64,000 nucleotides of DNA from Ailanthus altissimus (Eukaryota > Streptophyta > Magnoliopsida > Sapindales > Simaroubaceae): positions 5,967,001 through 6,031,000 of the forward strand of contig CAMPEX010000001.1 of the NCBI GenBank assembly GCA_946807835.1, in the 5' to 3' direction. The notes beneath the pieces were generated by a model, which did not search any database, was not told the origin of the DNA, and saw only the letters and a list, made by a program, of their open reading frames with translations. This document shows positions 23,754 through 36,470 of this stretch, piece by piece. The first letter of the stretch is position 1, and the number at the start of each line of letters is the position of its first letter. A program made the position numbers and the translations under genes.

Positions 23754-26250
23754 TGTTGGAGATGGTGCTTACGTGCCATTCTAATATTGTATGAATATTA
23801 ATTGTTTAATATTTGTACAATAAATATTTTAAATAAAATCGTTAATATTAAATAATAAATAATAAGATGCTTGTAACGTTTCCGATATTGTATGCAACGC
23901 TAAGAATTATAAGTGATATAAGTTAGCAATGATAAGAGTTATAAGTGATATGAGTTAGTACTGTTAAGAGTTAGCAGGTTATAAGAGTTAGCGAAATTTA
24001 AAAGTTAGAGCCTTGTCTAAAATAGGACAAAGACTTAGAAATATATTAGTAGTGACATAGTTGCAAGGAGTTGCAAATGGTACTAGGAAATGTCATTATG
24101 TAGTATGTTCTCAAACACCTTGTACCTGATCGGTCTTTAACAATGTAGGTCTATCGATGAAACCTTTTTATATAGATCTGAGTATGTTTATATCTGGATG
24201 GTCCAGATGGTTAGTATTAGTAGGCCATAATCTTAGTGGAAGCTCGTATAGGCATACAGGTATTCAAAAAGGACTGTGTACTAAACAGACTTACGAGGAC
24301 CTTCAATAAACATCTCATAAAGTCATCAACAGAAGGTTTTCTTGAGTTAAGAAGTATTCGTGGTCCTTTGACTTGAGCGCCACCGTGGGCTTGTAAGTGA
24401 TCCACCATACTTTAGTTTTACGGATGTTAGAGACCTTTCATGGTCTGACCGCTGCGTGTTATTAAGTATGGTCTGATACTCATGAAGTCCATATGTATAG
24501 ATATGAGATCCGTCAACTCATATGGGTGAGTTGTATATCCTAATGCTCCGAGATTGTATTTTAGGAAGTCTTGTGGATATATGCATAAATCGCAAAAAAG
24601 AATTCTCCATAGGATTAAACAATATCGTAAAAGTGTTTGCGTATATTATTTATCGAAATACGAATCTAGAGATAAGTTCATAGTCAAGCATATGGAGATT
24701 TAATGGTGATAATCTATATCTCTACTCTTCCATGATATAGGTGGCAGAGGTATTATACAAATATGTTATGACCTCATCTTGTATTGTCTAACGCGCTACT
24801 TTTTAATATCTGTGACGTGTGCATAGGGCATTGTTCACTAACTTATGGAAGAGTTCTATTTGAAAAACCAGGCGTAGACTTTAGGAGTCCTACAATATGA
24901 AGTATACTCATTGTGCACTCGGGTAGCGTATCGGATTGAGTAGTTCGATCTAATAAATTCTAAAAAATTGGATATTTATTTTATGTTCCCTCAGGATGTG
25001 CACTTATCAATACTTAAGTGTTAAATGCATTATTAATTAGTTAACAATAGTTGTTAACTAAAAGGATGATGACAAGTGGCATAATTTATACCATGGATTG
25101 TTTGATCTTAAATTGACCAAATTGCCTTTGCTTGTATAGCAAGCAAAATTTTTAAATTAATGCAAAAAAAGTGTTTTTTTTGTTTAATTAATATTATTTG
25201 GTCAAAGGACAAATAAACAAAAAAAGGTATAGTCAAGGTATAGTTAGGCAATGTTGGTAGGACCATTTGCATTGACAATAGAGTGAAAATGAAATAAATA
25301 AAAATGCAAAGTGTTGTGTTTCATTTGAACACTTTTTGGGTTTAGCCATTGCAAAGTCTTTTGCGTATTTTTTTAATAAAAAAATGAATGCATGAAAGCA
25401 TGACTAGGCATATGATGTGGGACCATGGTTGATTAAAGAAAAAGGGCTTCTAAAATAAATGAAAAAAGAGTTTTCATTATGCCAACACTTTTTAGATTCG
25501 GCCATTGCAAAGTCTTTTGCTTATTTTGTCAACAAAATATAAAATCATTGAAGCATAGCTAGACATATGATGTGAGGTCATGGTTGATTAAAGCAAAAAA
25601 ACTTTTAAAATAAATGAAAAAGAGTTCTCATAAGGCCAACACTTTTGGGGGTGGCTCAGTCAAGTGAGGAAAATAAGAGAGAGATGCGTTTTTATTTTGT
25701 GGCAAAGCGTTGCCACACAAAATAGTTCTTCTTTTTCTTCCTCAAGGGATTGCTAGCCAAGTAATAAGAAAATGGAGAAGGAAACTTTATTTTTGGACAA
25801 GTGTTGTTCAAAACACTTTTTATTGGAAATTGTTTCCTAGTGTTATGCAAGAGTTGCATGAACACATACACCATCTCTATTTTCTTAGAAAAAAAGAAAA
25901 AAAATTTAAAGAGTTTAAGCAATAGTTAAAAGTTAACCAAGTTTGGTGCTTAAAAGTTGAACATCATTGCTGAAAATTGGAGATGCTATTCTAGAGACCT
26001 AATCCCACCTTAGTTAGATTCTAGAATTGTCGGTAAGTGCACTTTGTGGTGGACTCTGATTTGGACATTTCTAAAGGCTTATAAGGTGATTCTCAATCTT
26101 AACTTTAATATTGTAATAAACGACTTAAATTTTAATGTATTTATTGCATTAGAAATTAGATTTCTAGTTCTGCTGTATATCTAACATGTATATTGCAATG
26201 TAATAAACATGCTATATATACATGCACCCTAGAAAAATTCCATGCTTCTA
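23754..26250 (+). repeat. 5' LTR of the plus-strand copia element
   Basis: The LTR starts TGTTGGAGATGG, a typical copia LTR start. The full length is about 2.5 kb. It is followed by 'tcggtatcaaagc' (26252-26264), a tRNA-Met primer-binding site with small changes. It aligns by eye with 29299-32514 and, for its central and right parts, with 1-1601. Its right end lacks the terminal 'tccaac' seen in the 3' LTR. Confidence 0.7.
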
Positions 26251-26299
26251 ATCGGTATCAAAGCTTATTGTTGTGTTGATTGGGTGATTGAAGTGATTA

Positions 26300-26640
26300 T
26301 GGTGTAGTTTGGGATGTCCTGAGGCTGTGGCTAATGCATTTCAAGTATTGAAAGTTCAAAATTGGGAAATGCCCTTATGGGATGCCGCAGTAGTGGCATT
26401 TGGCGCTGTGATGCTGGGGCTTTCAGGCTCTAATGCCACAACACTGGATGAAGAGAGCCATAGTGTAAGGGTTTTCAGGCCCCAGCACTGTAGCATAAAA
26501 GGCTTAGCGTTGCGGCGCAAAAGGTTCTTCCTCCAGCACCATAGCGCTTGTAAGCTAATGTCTCAATGCTAAAAAGCTTACACCGGTGCTGAAGGTAATT
26601 TACCTTAGTACTAGAGCACTGGTAAACAGTGCCCACAATA
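26300..26640 (+). other. GC-richer leader island with recurring words
   Basis: This stretch follows the primer-binding site and is clearly GC-richer than its surroundings. Variants of 'cagcactgtagc' recur on both strands (gctgtgatgctgg, ccagcaccatagcgc, ccggtgctgaag, agagcactgg). An 87-codon open frame (26309-26572) resembles nothing I recognise and is probably not a gene. Confidence 0.35.
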
Positions 26641-27639
26641 CCGGATACAATTTTGCTCTAATTTTCTTTAAAATATTTAAAAAATACATGTGGCATTTAA
26701 TTATACAATAATAAAAGTTATTAGACTGCATTATAAACTAAGATTAATTGTTTGTGCTGTTAACTATAATAGGAGCCCTACTAGTGGGGGTTAGTTATGC
26801 TTACACAAAATAAATATCTGATTAACATCATAACCTCATGAGATGTAGATATAAATTTTTTCAAAAATCTCTCTTAATCAAATTGAAGTGTATTTCATTA
26901 GAAGATAATATTACACATGATCTGTCTTGTCAGTACATTGTTAAACGGGTCAATTCGATCTTTTTCAATATTGATACAGTGTAAGGGAGTGGTCAGTGTG
27001 ATTTGAACTATACTAGTTAAATATGAGATAAGGTAAATGTATGCGAATGTATTGTCCAATATTGCTACAACGTGAGAGTAGTATTTGAAAGTGCGCTGTA
27101 CATTGGATGAGTACAGTTTAATTTTCAATTTATACATCATATGCATAAATACACAACGGAATATTAACTAGCATCTTATTACACTAATGAGATATTAAGG
27201 ATCTCACCTTTGAAGCATGCTTTGCATAATTCTAGTCGAGGACTCGGTGGGATTCTTTGAGCTAGAACGGTGGCTAACTATTCTCAATTGGAATTTTGAT
27301 ACTTGAACAGGTTAAAATTTATCAGAAATTGATTAAGAATAATTTGAGAGTCAAATCATATTTCTTAAATTTAATACCTGTTAGGAATTATAAAGCAACT
27401 TCTCCATTCTAATAGAAGCGTTTAGTTGTATTATTGATATTTTATGCTAATCATTACAAGGTGAATCATATTACTCCTTATAGTAGACAGAGAGAGTTAT
27501 CATAAATACATTGAGAATAGTTCTTCATGTTTATATGATAATAATAATATTTTGCTAACTAAGTGTTAGTTAATGAATGACCATTATATCTTAAATACAA
27601 TAGAAAATATATAGGTGAATAGAAGAAATAGTAGTTTGA

Positions 27640-28830
27640 AAACTTTGAATAAGAAGAAATTATGGCACATAACATCAAGTCATGTGGGTGTGAGACAACT
27701 ATCCCATCTGATTAAAGATGGTCAGATACTTGATCTAATTATGGAACCTTAGCTAGTTTATGAATTGTGTATTCAATGGAAGATGACCAAATCATTGTGT
27801 AGTTGTTGGACACCGAGCCACTAATTTATTAGAACTAGTATATGATGCATATGGTCCAATGAATCATACTATCAATGGGTGGATTTCAATACTTCATTGC
27901 CTTTATGGTGATTTGTCATGATACAGACATGTATTTTTGGGAAACACAGGTCAAAAACTTTTGAAGTGTTAAAACAAATTCTGACTAAAAGTAGAGAAAC
28001 AAACCCTTATATACATTCAACACCTTTGATTAGATTGAGATAGTTAATACATGAGTAGTAAATTCACAGATTATTTAAAAGAGAATCTGATTCTCGCTCA
28101 ACATGGTCCTCCAGATACTCCTCAACACAAAGGTGTTTTAGAGCAGAGGAATCAGACATTATTAGATACAGTTCGATGGATGTTAAGCTTTACGATCTTC
28201 TAGAATATCTATGAGATTATGCTCTAAAATTGTTGTTCACTTATTGAATAGAGTGTCATCAAAAATTATTTCTTCTACTCTATATAAGATATAGACTGGA
28301 AGGAAACCGAGCTTTAAGTAAGTTAAGACTTGGGATTTGTATGCTTGCATTAGAGTTATACAATAGGATAAACTTATACTCAAGTAGTACAAGTATCAAT
28401 TCATTGGGTATCCCAGGAATTCAATGGGATACTAGTTCTATGATCCAAAAGAATGAAACGTTCGTTGCTCATAATGCCACCTTCTTAGAGAAAGCGTTTT
28501 TCATAAATCATAGAGATTGTAGAAAGATTGAACTTGATAAATCAAGAAGTATATGAACCGACGGTGGAACTTTAAGGTCAATTGAATGAAACACCTTTAA
28601 CACACTCTTCTTATAAGTCGTAAAGGATATCAAAGGCCAACTATTAGGTATGCTTAATACCTGAAGGTGCCATTAGTGTTTTCTTAGTTGAAGAAAATGA
28701 TCATTTGACTTGTAAAGAGGCGATGTTAGACATCGATTTGAAAATGGCAAGATGCCATTAAATCCAAAATTGACTCTACATGTGACAATCAAGTCTGGAA
28801 CTTGGTTATGTTTTCAATAGAAATTGTTCC
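27640..28830 (+). pseudogene. Copia integrase remnant (plus strand)
   Basis: The piece starts with a GAG-pre-integrase-like segment near 27660 ('SSHVGVRQL' area). At 28070-28190 the integrase core reads 'DYLKEN' and 'PDTPQHKGVLEQRNQTLLD'. The post-integrase segment near 28460-28500 reads 'FVAHNATFLEKAF'. The start of the RT region lies near 28715-28800 (EAM, then 'DNQVWNLV' in shifted frames). Multiple stops and frameshifts make it dead. It breaks off at 28830-28838 against inverted copia sequence. Confidence 0.75.
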
Positions 28831-28837
28831 TATCTAT

Positions 28838-29298
28838 TGTTGATAACAAAATAAATTTTTGGAATAGTTAAAATTACATACTGAAGAGCTCTAACAGCAC
28901 TTCTATACAATGTGACATTAGTGGATGCTTTGTCATCTTGTTGATAAAACTTAATTCTTGTACTCATATGAGTAGGGAAACTATATACAATTGACATATT
29001 TGTTTTTGCTAACAATTTCATAATGTATTTATGCTTAGATAAATGTAAAGCTTCATCAAACTTAGTAACCTTAATACCAAGAAAATAGTTCAGCTCCCCC
29101 ATCTCTTTTAATGTAAAAACATCATTCCATTGTCTAATGAATTATCGTAATAACTCTGAGTCATCCATAGTAATGATGATATCATCAACATATATTAATA
29201 TAATGATAATATAATCAATACTTCTCTTAATAAAAACTAAAATACTAGACTTCAAGTTGCAAAATCCCCAATTAAGTAAAGTTGATCTAAGTTTATCT
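28838..29298 (-). pseudogene. Inverted RT fragment, duplicate of 23293-23753
   Basis: On the minus strand it reads 'LLNWGFCNLKSSILVF', an intact 'IYVDDIIIT' catalytic block, 'MGELNYFLGIKV' and 'SKHKYIMKLL', all copia RT motifs. It aligns closely with 23293-23753 and, like that copy, abuts a copia LTR start. Here the YVDD box is intact while the other copy reads YVDV. This is the same target-site flank present twice, not part of the plus-strand element's own pol. Confidence 0.8.
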
Positions 29299-29477
29299 TG
29301 TAAGAGATGGTGCTTACGTATCATTTTATTATTGTATGAATATTAATTGTTTAATATTTATATAATAAATATTTCAAATAAAATGTTAATATTAAATAAT
29401 AAATGGTAAGATACTTATAACGTTTCAGACATTGTATAATCTAAATGAGTTTATATCTTGTCCAAAGGAGTTCAGAT

Positions 29478-29590
29478 CAGTGCTAAGAGTTAGCAATGCT
29501 AAGAGTTATAAGTGTTAAGAGTTAGCAATGCTAAGAGTTATAAATGTTAAGAGTTAGCACTACTAAGAGTTATCAGGTTGTAAAAGTTAG
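29478..29590 (+). repeat. Minisatellite inside the copia LTR
   Basis: The unit is about 32 bases, built from alternating 'taagagttagc' and 'taagagttataa' words, present about three times. The matching place in the 5' LTR (23900-24000) has a more decayed version with 'gatataagttagc'. Confidence 0.6.
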
Positions 29591-31153
29591 CGAAATTAAA
29601 GAGTTAGAGTCTTGTCTAAAATGGAAAAAAAACCTAATAATATATTAGTAATGACATAGTTATAAATAGTTATAAATAATTACAAATAGTGCTAGAAAAT
29701 TTCATTATGCAGTATATTTTCAAACACCTCATTACTGATCTATCTTTACTGATGCGGTTCTATCGATAAAACCTTTCTATATAGATCAGTATATGTCTGT
29801 ATTTAGATGGTCTAGATTATTAGTCTTAGTAAACCATGAGTTTAGTAGAAGTTCATATAAGCAAATAGGTATTCAGTAAGGACTGGGAACTCAAGAGACT
29901 CACGAAGACCTCTAATAGCCATCTCATAAAGCCATCAATAAAATGTCTTCTTAGTCATTTGACCTGAGGGCCACTGTCGGCTTGTGACTAATCCACCATA
30001 TTTTGGTTCCACGAATGTTAGAGACCTTTCATACTTTGACCGCTACATGTCGCTGGATATGGTCCAGTGCTTATGAAGTTTGGTGTGCATAGATATAAAA
30101 TCTGTTAGGTCATATGGGTGAGTTGTATATCTTGATGCTCTAAGATTGTATTTCTGGAAATCTTATATCTACAAGCATAAATCTTAGAAAAGAGTTTTCC
30201 ATAGGGTTAAACAATATCGTAGAAGTATTTGCGTATATTATTTATCAAAATACGAATCTGGAGATAAGTTCACGGTCGAACATATAGAGATTTGACGATG
30301 ATGATCTATATCTCTACTCTTCTAGGATACAGATGACAAAGAGATTTTACAAATATTTTATGATCTTATCTTGTATGGTCTAATGCCCTGCTTTGTAATA
30401 TCTATGATGTGTGCATAGTGCGTGGACTTAGACAGTCTCATAATATAAAGTGTACTCATTGTGCACTAGGGCAGCGTATCGGATTGAATAGTTTGAACTA
30501 AAAAATTCTAACAAACTGGATATTTATCTTATGTTTCCTCAGGATGTGCACTTATCAAGACTTAAGTGTTAAATACCTCATTAATTAGTTAACAAAAGTT
30601 GTTGACTAATAGGATGATGACTAGTGGCACAATTTGTACCATGGATTTTTTAATCTTGAATTAACTAAATTATCCTTGCTTGAATGATAAGCAACATTAT
30701 TAAATTAATGCAAAAAGTTTTTTTTGTTTAATTAATATTATCTAGTCAAAAGATAAACAAATAAAAAATGCATGGTCAAGGTATGGTTAGGCAAAAAGTG
30801 GGGCCATTTGCTTTGACAATTGAGTGAAAATGTAACAAATAAAAGTGCAAAGTGTTGTGTTTCATTTGAACACTTTTTTAGTTCGGCAATTGCAAAGTCT
30901 TTTGCTTATTTTGTCCACAAAATATGAATGCATGAAAGCATGGCTACGCATATGATGTAAGACCATGGTTGATTAAAGCAAAAGAGCTTCTGAAATAAAT
31001 GAAAAAGAGTTTTCATTATGCCAACACGTTTTGGATTCGGCCATTGCAAAGTCTTTTGCATATTTTATCAACAAAACTTGAAAGTATTGAAACATGACTA
31101 GATATATGATGTGGGGTCATGTTTGATTAAAGCAAAATGACTTTTGAAATAAA

Positions 31154-31910
31154 GATATTATCAAGAATACCCCTGAGGTATGGCCTAAATTCAGTAATGC
31201 CCACTAGTTTGAGAAATAGGTAATAATGCCCAACTATTAGGGAATTTTCTATTAAAATTAACTAACAAAAGGGTAATATCATCTTTCCAAAGCTGTTTTA
31301 TCCAAACATCCCTAATCCCATATCCAAATACCCTTATTTCTCTAACCAAACACATTTATCCCTTAATCCAAACAGTATTATTCTTGTATCCAAACACTCA
31401 AATTTATATAAAAATAATAATAAAAAATAAAAATTAAATCTGCCAAAATGGCCACTGGTTAGCGGTTATTTTAGCCGCTGTTAATAGCAAAGTTTGGCCA
31501 CTATTAACGACAGTCATTATGGCTGTGGTTAAAAGCGACCAAAATGGTTGTAGTTATTTACTTTTATTTTTTTTTATTTTTATATTTTTTTAATTTTTAT
31601 ATTTTTTTAATTTTTACTATTTTTAATAATTTAAAATCTAAAATCTAAAATTATTTATTTATTAATAAAAAATTAATTTATTGAAAATAGTGCTATGTTA
31701 TTATTAATTTATTAATAAAAAATTAATTTTTTTGGAAATGGTCTTCTAAAGGTGGCAGAATATGTTTCAAAGGGTAATTTAGTCATTTTACATAATTTTG
31801 TTAATTTTAACATAATATTCCTTAATGGTTGGGCAATATTGCCTATTTTTCAAATTAGTAGGCATTACTAATAGGAAGCCATACCTCAGGGGTATTCTTG
31901 ATAATATCCC
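31154..31910. mobile_element. Mutator-like MITE with long terminal inverted repeats
   Basis: The left end (from GATATTATCAAGAATACCCC) and the right end (...GGGTATTCTTGATAATATC) are inverted copies over roughly 80-100 bases, with 'cctgaggtatggc', 'taatgccc' and 'ttagtaggcatta' in mirror order. The host sequence TTTGAAATAAA flanks both sides (31143-31153 and 31911-31921), an 11-base target duplication. The related LTR at about 25600 has no insertion there, giving a clean empty site. No transposase is present; the interior holds 'ggccac'/'agcggtta'-type words. Confidence 0.8.
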
Positions 31911-32514
31911 TTTGAAATAAATTAAAAAAAAGCTTTCATAAGGCCAACACTTTTAGGAGTGGCTCAGCCAAGTAAAGAAAATGACAGAGAATTATTTTTC
32001 TTTCAATGGCAAAGAGTTGCCACATAAAGTAGTTATTCTTTTTCTTCCTGAAGGGATGGCCAGCCAAGTAACAAGAAAATGGAGAAGGAAAATTTGTTTT
32101 TGGACAAGTGTTCAAAACATTTTTCATTGGAAATTATTTTCAAGTGTTATGTAAGAGCTGATGAACATATACACCATCTCCATTTTCTTGGAAATAAAGA
32201 ATAAAAGCTTAAAGAGTTTAAGTAATGGTTAAGAGTTAACCATTATTGTAGGAAATCAGAGCTACAATTCTAGAGATCCAAGCTCACCTTAATTGGGTCT
32301 TAAAATTACCGAATATTTCAAATGCTTATAAGGTGATTCTTAGTCTTAATTTCATTAATATAATGAAAGACTTAAATTTTAATGTGTTTATTGCATTAGG
32401 AAATTAGATTTCTGTTCCATTATGCTAATATGTATGTATGACATATATATTACATTGAAATGAACACCCTGTACATGGACACACCCTAGAAAAATAGCAC
32501 GCTTGCATATCCAA

Positions 32515-34890
32515 CATCTTGTTTTAAGCCATACAAGGCTTTCTATAATCTGCACACAAAATCAAATTTGTTAGATGCATAAAACCTCTGGTTAAGTTAT
32601 AAAGATCACTTCATTTAGATCACTATTCAAGAAAGTATTGTTAACATCCACTTGACTAATTTTCCATCCCTTAGTTATTGTTAGACTTAAATTGATTCTT
32701 ATTGTGTTGGCTTTTACTATTGGACTAAATATTTAAATAAAGTCCACCCCAAGGGTTTAATGAAACCTTTAGCTACTAACCTAACTTTATACTTACTTAC
32801 ACTTCCATCTGGATTCTTTTTTACCTTAAACACCCATTTATGTTCTACAGCCTTTAAATCAGGCTTATAAAGAACCAAAGTCTAAGTATGATTCCTCATT
32901 AGTGCTTCATATTCTTCTTACATTAACATTTCACATGTAGGAATTTGAAATGCATAATGAGCGTTGTTTGGAACTTCATGCAATTTTGTTTGCATTTTGA
33001 CAATGTATATTTTTTGCTCAAAGATGTCAGCCTTGGTCCTGTTTAACATTGGATGAATGTTCTCCACTTAATTTTGTACACATTCCAATTGTTGAAGAGT
33101 GTTTTAGGTTTTATTGTTGTTGTTTGGTAAACTTGTATAGGAAGTTTGTGTTTGGGTTGAGGAATATTTTAAGCTATTTTGGAATTGTTCTAATTTGAAT
33201 TTGGTAAAATGTGGAAAGTAGTTTTTTTAGTTGAAGTGTTATGCTCAACATTATCATTATGAGCTGAATTGAAAATTGGTGTTGAGTTAAATGGATATCT
33301 TTGCTTATTCTTATAATCTACTAAATAATTTGTATAAGCATTATCAAATAGAAAGACAATTTGAGAAGTGTAAGGCACAATAATGTTTTGACTAAAACAG
33401 TGATGACTTGTAGTGTAAGAATCTATTTTAAGGGTTTTAAATTATGGATTATTTATAAAAGAAAAACTAATTTCATCAAAATTAACATGTCTAGACACAA
33501 AGACTCTACCCTTAGAGTTCATATATTTATACCCTTTATGTTGAAAGTGATAACCTACAAATACATATTTCTCAGTTTGATAGCTTAATTTGTGTTTTTT
33601 ATAAGGCCTTAGATATCGTACAACCAAACACCTTTATGAATGAGTAATCAGGTTTATAGTGAAAAAGAAGTTCAAAAAATAATTTGAAATTCAGAATTAA
33701 TGAAGGCATTCTAATGATGTATATAAGGACATGACAACCTATGCTCTATTCCTTGTTCTTTAAGTTTTTTGGTTAACTTTCTAAACTCTCTTCTAAAGTT
33801 AAATTAAAAGACTTTAATTTTTTTATCTAACAATCTTTCTGTATGTTTTTGAAAATGCTGAAACATTTTCACTATTTATGACTTTAGTGTTAGAGGATGT
33901 AGCCATACAAACCTAGTGAAGTCATCAAGGAAGCTCATATAGTACTTATATCCATCTCATAAGAGTATTGAAGCAAGACCCCACATATCTGAGTATATTA
34001 GTTTTAATGCATCTTTTGTTTAAGTTTTTGACAAGCCAAAATAATGATGATTCTTTCCTATTTGATAGTGCAAAGACTAGAATTGAGATTTTTATTGATT
34101 TTGGTTTTGGGGTTACAAGCTGAGAAAATCTTTTTCAAGACTTCTAGATTTAGATGAGCAAATCTATTATGAAGAACTTCTACTTATAAAATTGACTTAG
34201 AAGAGCAAAAAATGTTTTTACAGTAGAAGTATTCTAATTTAAAGCTTTATTACAAGACTCAAACTTGACTGATTCAAGAAAATTCAAACTCTATTGACAA
34301 GGCAGTAGTTTTATCAGTGTTTAAAGTTACAGAGAAGCAAGAGAAACTTTATGAAGGGCTGAGAAGCCGGCACAAGCCATCTCTAGCAATTCCTTTAAGT
34401 AGAAGTCTCAATTTAAAATCCTTGATAACACAAAGATCATTTACAAATTCAACTTTTAAGGCATTCTCAAATGTCAGTTTCTATTTACTGATCAAGTTCT
34501 TTGTCATGCTAGGTATGTGTAAGACTTTTTTAAAATCAAAGGTTTATTAAATATGAGCAAAATACAAGTACTGGTGTGCAAAATGTTCAAAGCTTGATCA
34601 TTTCCAACAATTAAACTTTCTTTACCTTTAAAATTAAACCTTGAGACCACATTTCCAACAATGTGGGTCATATGATTGGTTCCACCATTATTCATAACCA
34701 ATCTTGATCATCATTATCCTCTTGAGCAAGAGTGGTGTAGCTATGAATGCCTTTACTTGCTAGTTATTGTTTGCTTACTTTGGTGGTTCAAAGTCTTCAT
34801 TGAATCTATTTTAGCATTTGAGAGCACCGTGATCAGTTTTGAAGCAGATTTGATAGAAAATTTTTACTTCCTTTATTCTAGAAGTTTTTT
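32515..34890 (-). pseudogene. Minus-strand copia pol, 5' half (protease, integrase, RT start)
   Basis: Read on the minus strand from right to left: a zinc-finger/gag end near 34720-34890, then protease near 34560-34700 with 'NNGGTNHMT' (Asp of the usual DSGAT lost). Next come the GAG-pre-integrase area near 34100-34180 and a post-integrase segment at 33442-33627 ('RPYKKHKLS', 'YVFVGYHF', 'GRVFVSRHVNFDE'). RT begins near 32690 with 'VDVNNTFLNSDL' and 'ALYGLKQ' at about 32520-32545. It continues in frame with 'DKLRSTLLNWGF' across the inserted element. Several stops are present. The 5' LTR is not recognisable. Confidence 0.8.
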
Positions 34891-35917
34891 ATAAGAGTGT
34901 AATAGATCTATATTTTGTCCCCAATTGATTTATGAATTATTTAATTTTAAGTGAACAAAAGGCTATTTATGTGCTTAATGTTGATTTTATAGGGTTTGAG
35001 AATTAAAAGATGAAAAATGAAGAAATTGTAGTAAAACTCTAAATATTTGAGTTAACATTAGAAATTAGGACTAAAATGCAAAGTTTAAAAAGTAAAGGAT
35101 GAACGTTGAGGTGATAAAAAGTTAAAAGCCCTAGCATTCATAAAAGGAAGAATGCTCTAGCTATAGATGGAGAATGTTGTGGTGGTAATTTTAAAATCTG
35201 CACCCATTCAACGCTAGCAAGCTATCACCCCAATGATGCAAATAAGTTCAAAACCTTAGTTTCTAAGGCTTAACGCCTCGACGTTTAGTGATTACCACTG
35301 CAGTGATAGACTTTTCAAGGCAACGCCCCAACATTGAGTAAAGAATGCCCTAATGTTAGCACTTTTTCAAATCAAATTCTAAATACGACGTCAAAACTTC
35401 AAGGCTTCCATAAAAATAGGTCACTCATCCCAGCTTTTTACACATTCATAAATTAGGATTTTAGAGGAAATTGGCAGAATTTAGGACAATTTAGAGAGAA
35501 ATTATTACACATATCAAGAGAAGTAAGGGATTTTTAGCGTATTCTTATCAGACCAACCAATTACATGACAAATCAAAAGGAGATCAATTTTAGTTTGCTT
35601 TTGGTTATATCATATTTTTAATTATTTTTAGTCTTTATTCTCTTGTAATCATAATCTAATTTATATATATATATAATTATTCACAAAAATATGCTAATCT
35701 TGCGTTAGATTGGAAATCTAAAGTCTATAAGATAATGATACTCTTTCTAAATCATAGGATATAAAAATATATTACTATTACTGATATGTATCATAAATAT
35801 TGAAACATAAATATTCTAATATTATAAAACTCTTATCTGCTGAATCACTAAATGTATATATAATTATCCAAGCATGTTTTTTTTTGAAGTTTTTTCTTTT
35901 TTTATTATTATTTTTTG
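34891..35917. other. No gene recognised; possible copia leader
   Basis: Mostly AT-rich. Around 35190-35380 there is a GC-richer patch with recurring 'aacgcc', 'caacgc' and 'aatgcc' words, similar in character to the leader at 26300-26640. Its position upstream (minus strand) of the copia gag/protease suggests the leader of that element. A short (TA)n run lies near 35660. Confidence 0.35.
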
Positions 35918-36470
35918 AGATATTATCATTAATACCTTTGAGATATGGTCTAATTACAATAATATTCATATATTTAAAAAATCGACGTTAATATCTGATT
36001 TTTGTTTTTTTCAAAATGCACAATTGTCCAACTATTAAAAATATTTTATAAAAACTAACAGATTCAATGTTAGTCAATATCAAATAATTATTTTACTCTT
36101 TATATGTTAAACAAACTAAAATGACACGATAATTTCATAAATTTTAAAATTTTAACTTTTAAAAAAAAAAATTTTTACCAACAATGAGGCCCCTTAATTC
36201 AGGCGACTATTTGGCCGCTATTTCCAAGCGCCAAAATCTCGGCCTTTTTGGTTATTTACATCACAATAGTGTTTACAATTCATGCATAATCATACACGCC
36301 AATCAAATATTAAAAGGTGTCGGTGAAATTGGTTAGCTTTTTATGTTGTACAAATTCAATTTGTCAACGTACAGTGCTGAAAACGCCAAAATCTCAACCC
36401 CCAAAAAAATGGTTATCGGCAACGTATAGCACCGAAAATGCCATTGACATTAAACGCATTAGGGACTTTA
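35918..36470. mobile_element. Fragment related to the 31154 MITE
   Basis: From 'gatattatc' at about 35919 the sequence follows the left end of the MITE at 31154, with substitutions ('atacctttgagatatggtc', 'caattgtccaactatta'). It also shares interior words ('ggccgctattt', 'gccaaaat') near 36210-36240. No matching inverted end was found, so it is a decayed relative. Two similar pieces ('caacgtacagtgctgaaaa', 'caacgtatagcaccgaaaa') near 36365 and 36420 form a short direct repeat. Confidence 0.45.

Larger units (their letters stand above)
23754..32514 (+). mobile_element. Plus-strand copia element inserted in the minus-strand copia pol
   Basis: The 5' LTR (23754-26250), primer-binding site, leader, degenerate gag-integrase and 3' LTR (29299-32514) are in order on the + strand. 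The host pol is resumed on the right exactly where it stopped on the left. 'ATCTT' at 32515-32519 matches 'ATCCT' at 23750-23754 (and ATCTT at 29295-29299), as expected for a five-base target duplication. The usual RT/RNase H part of this element is absent. In its place lies an inverted RT fragment (28838-29298) that is a second copy of the left flank 23293-23753. Confidence 0.75.
29299..32514 (+). repeat. 3' LTR of the plus-strand copia element
   Basis: The LTR starts 'tgtaagagatgg' and ends 'gcatatccaac'; the 5' LTR start TGTTGG and this CCAAC end form the expected short inverted termini. It is longer than the 5' LTR because of a MITE insertion (31154-31910). It also carries an expanded minisatellite at 29478-29590. 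Confidence 0.7.

Noticed and set aside
25692..25925. Open frames on both strands near 25700-25925
   Set aside because: They lie inside the copia LTR; the same region of the other LTR (31936-32127) is also open only in part, without conserved protein character.
26309..26572. 87-codon open frame after the copia primer-binding site as a gag gene
   Set aside because: No gag motifs; composition reflects the GC-richer repeat-word island.
23754..32514. The two copia LTRs read as independent solo LTRs
   Set aside because: A PBS and plus-strand integrase remnants lie between them, and the minus-strand pol resumes in frame to the right with a matching target duplication, so they belong to one inserted element.
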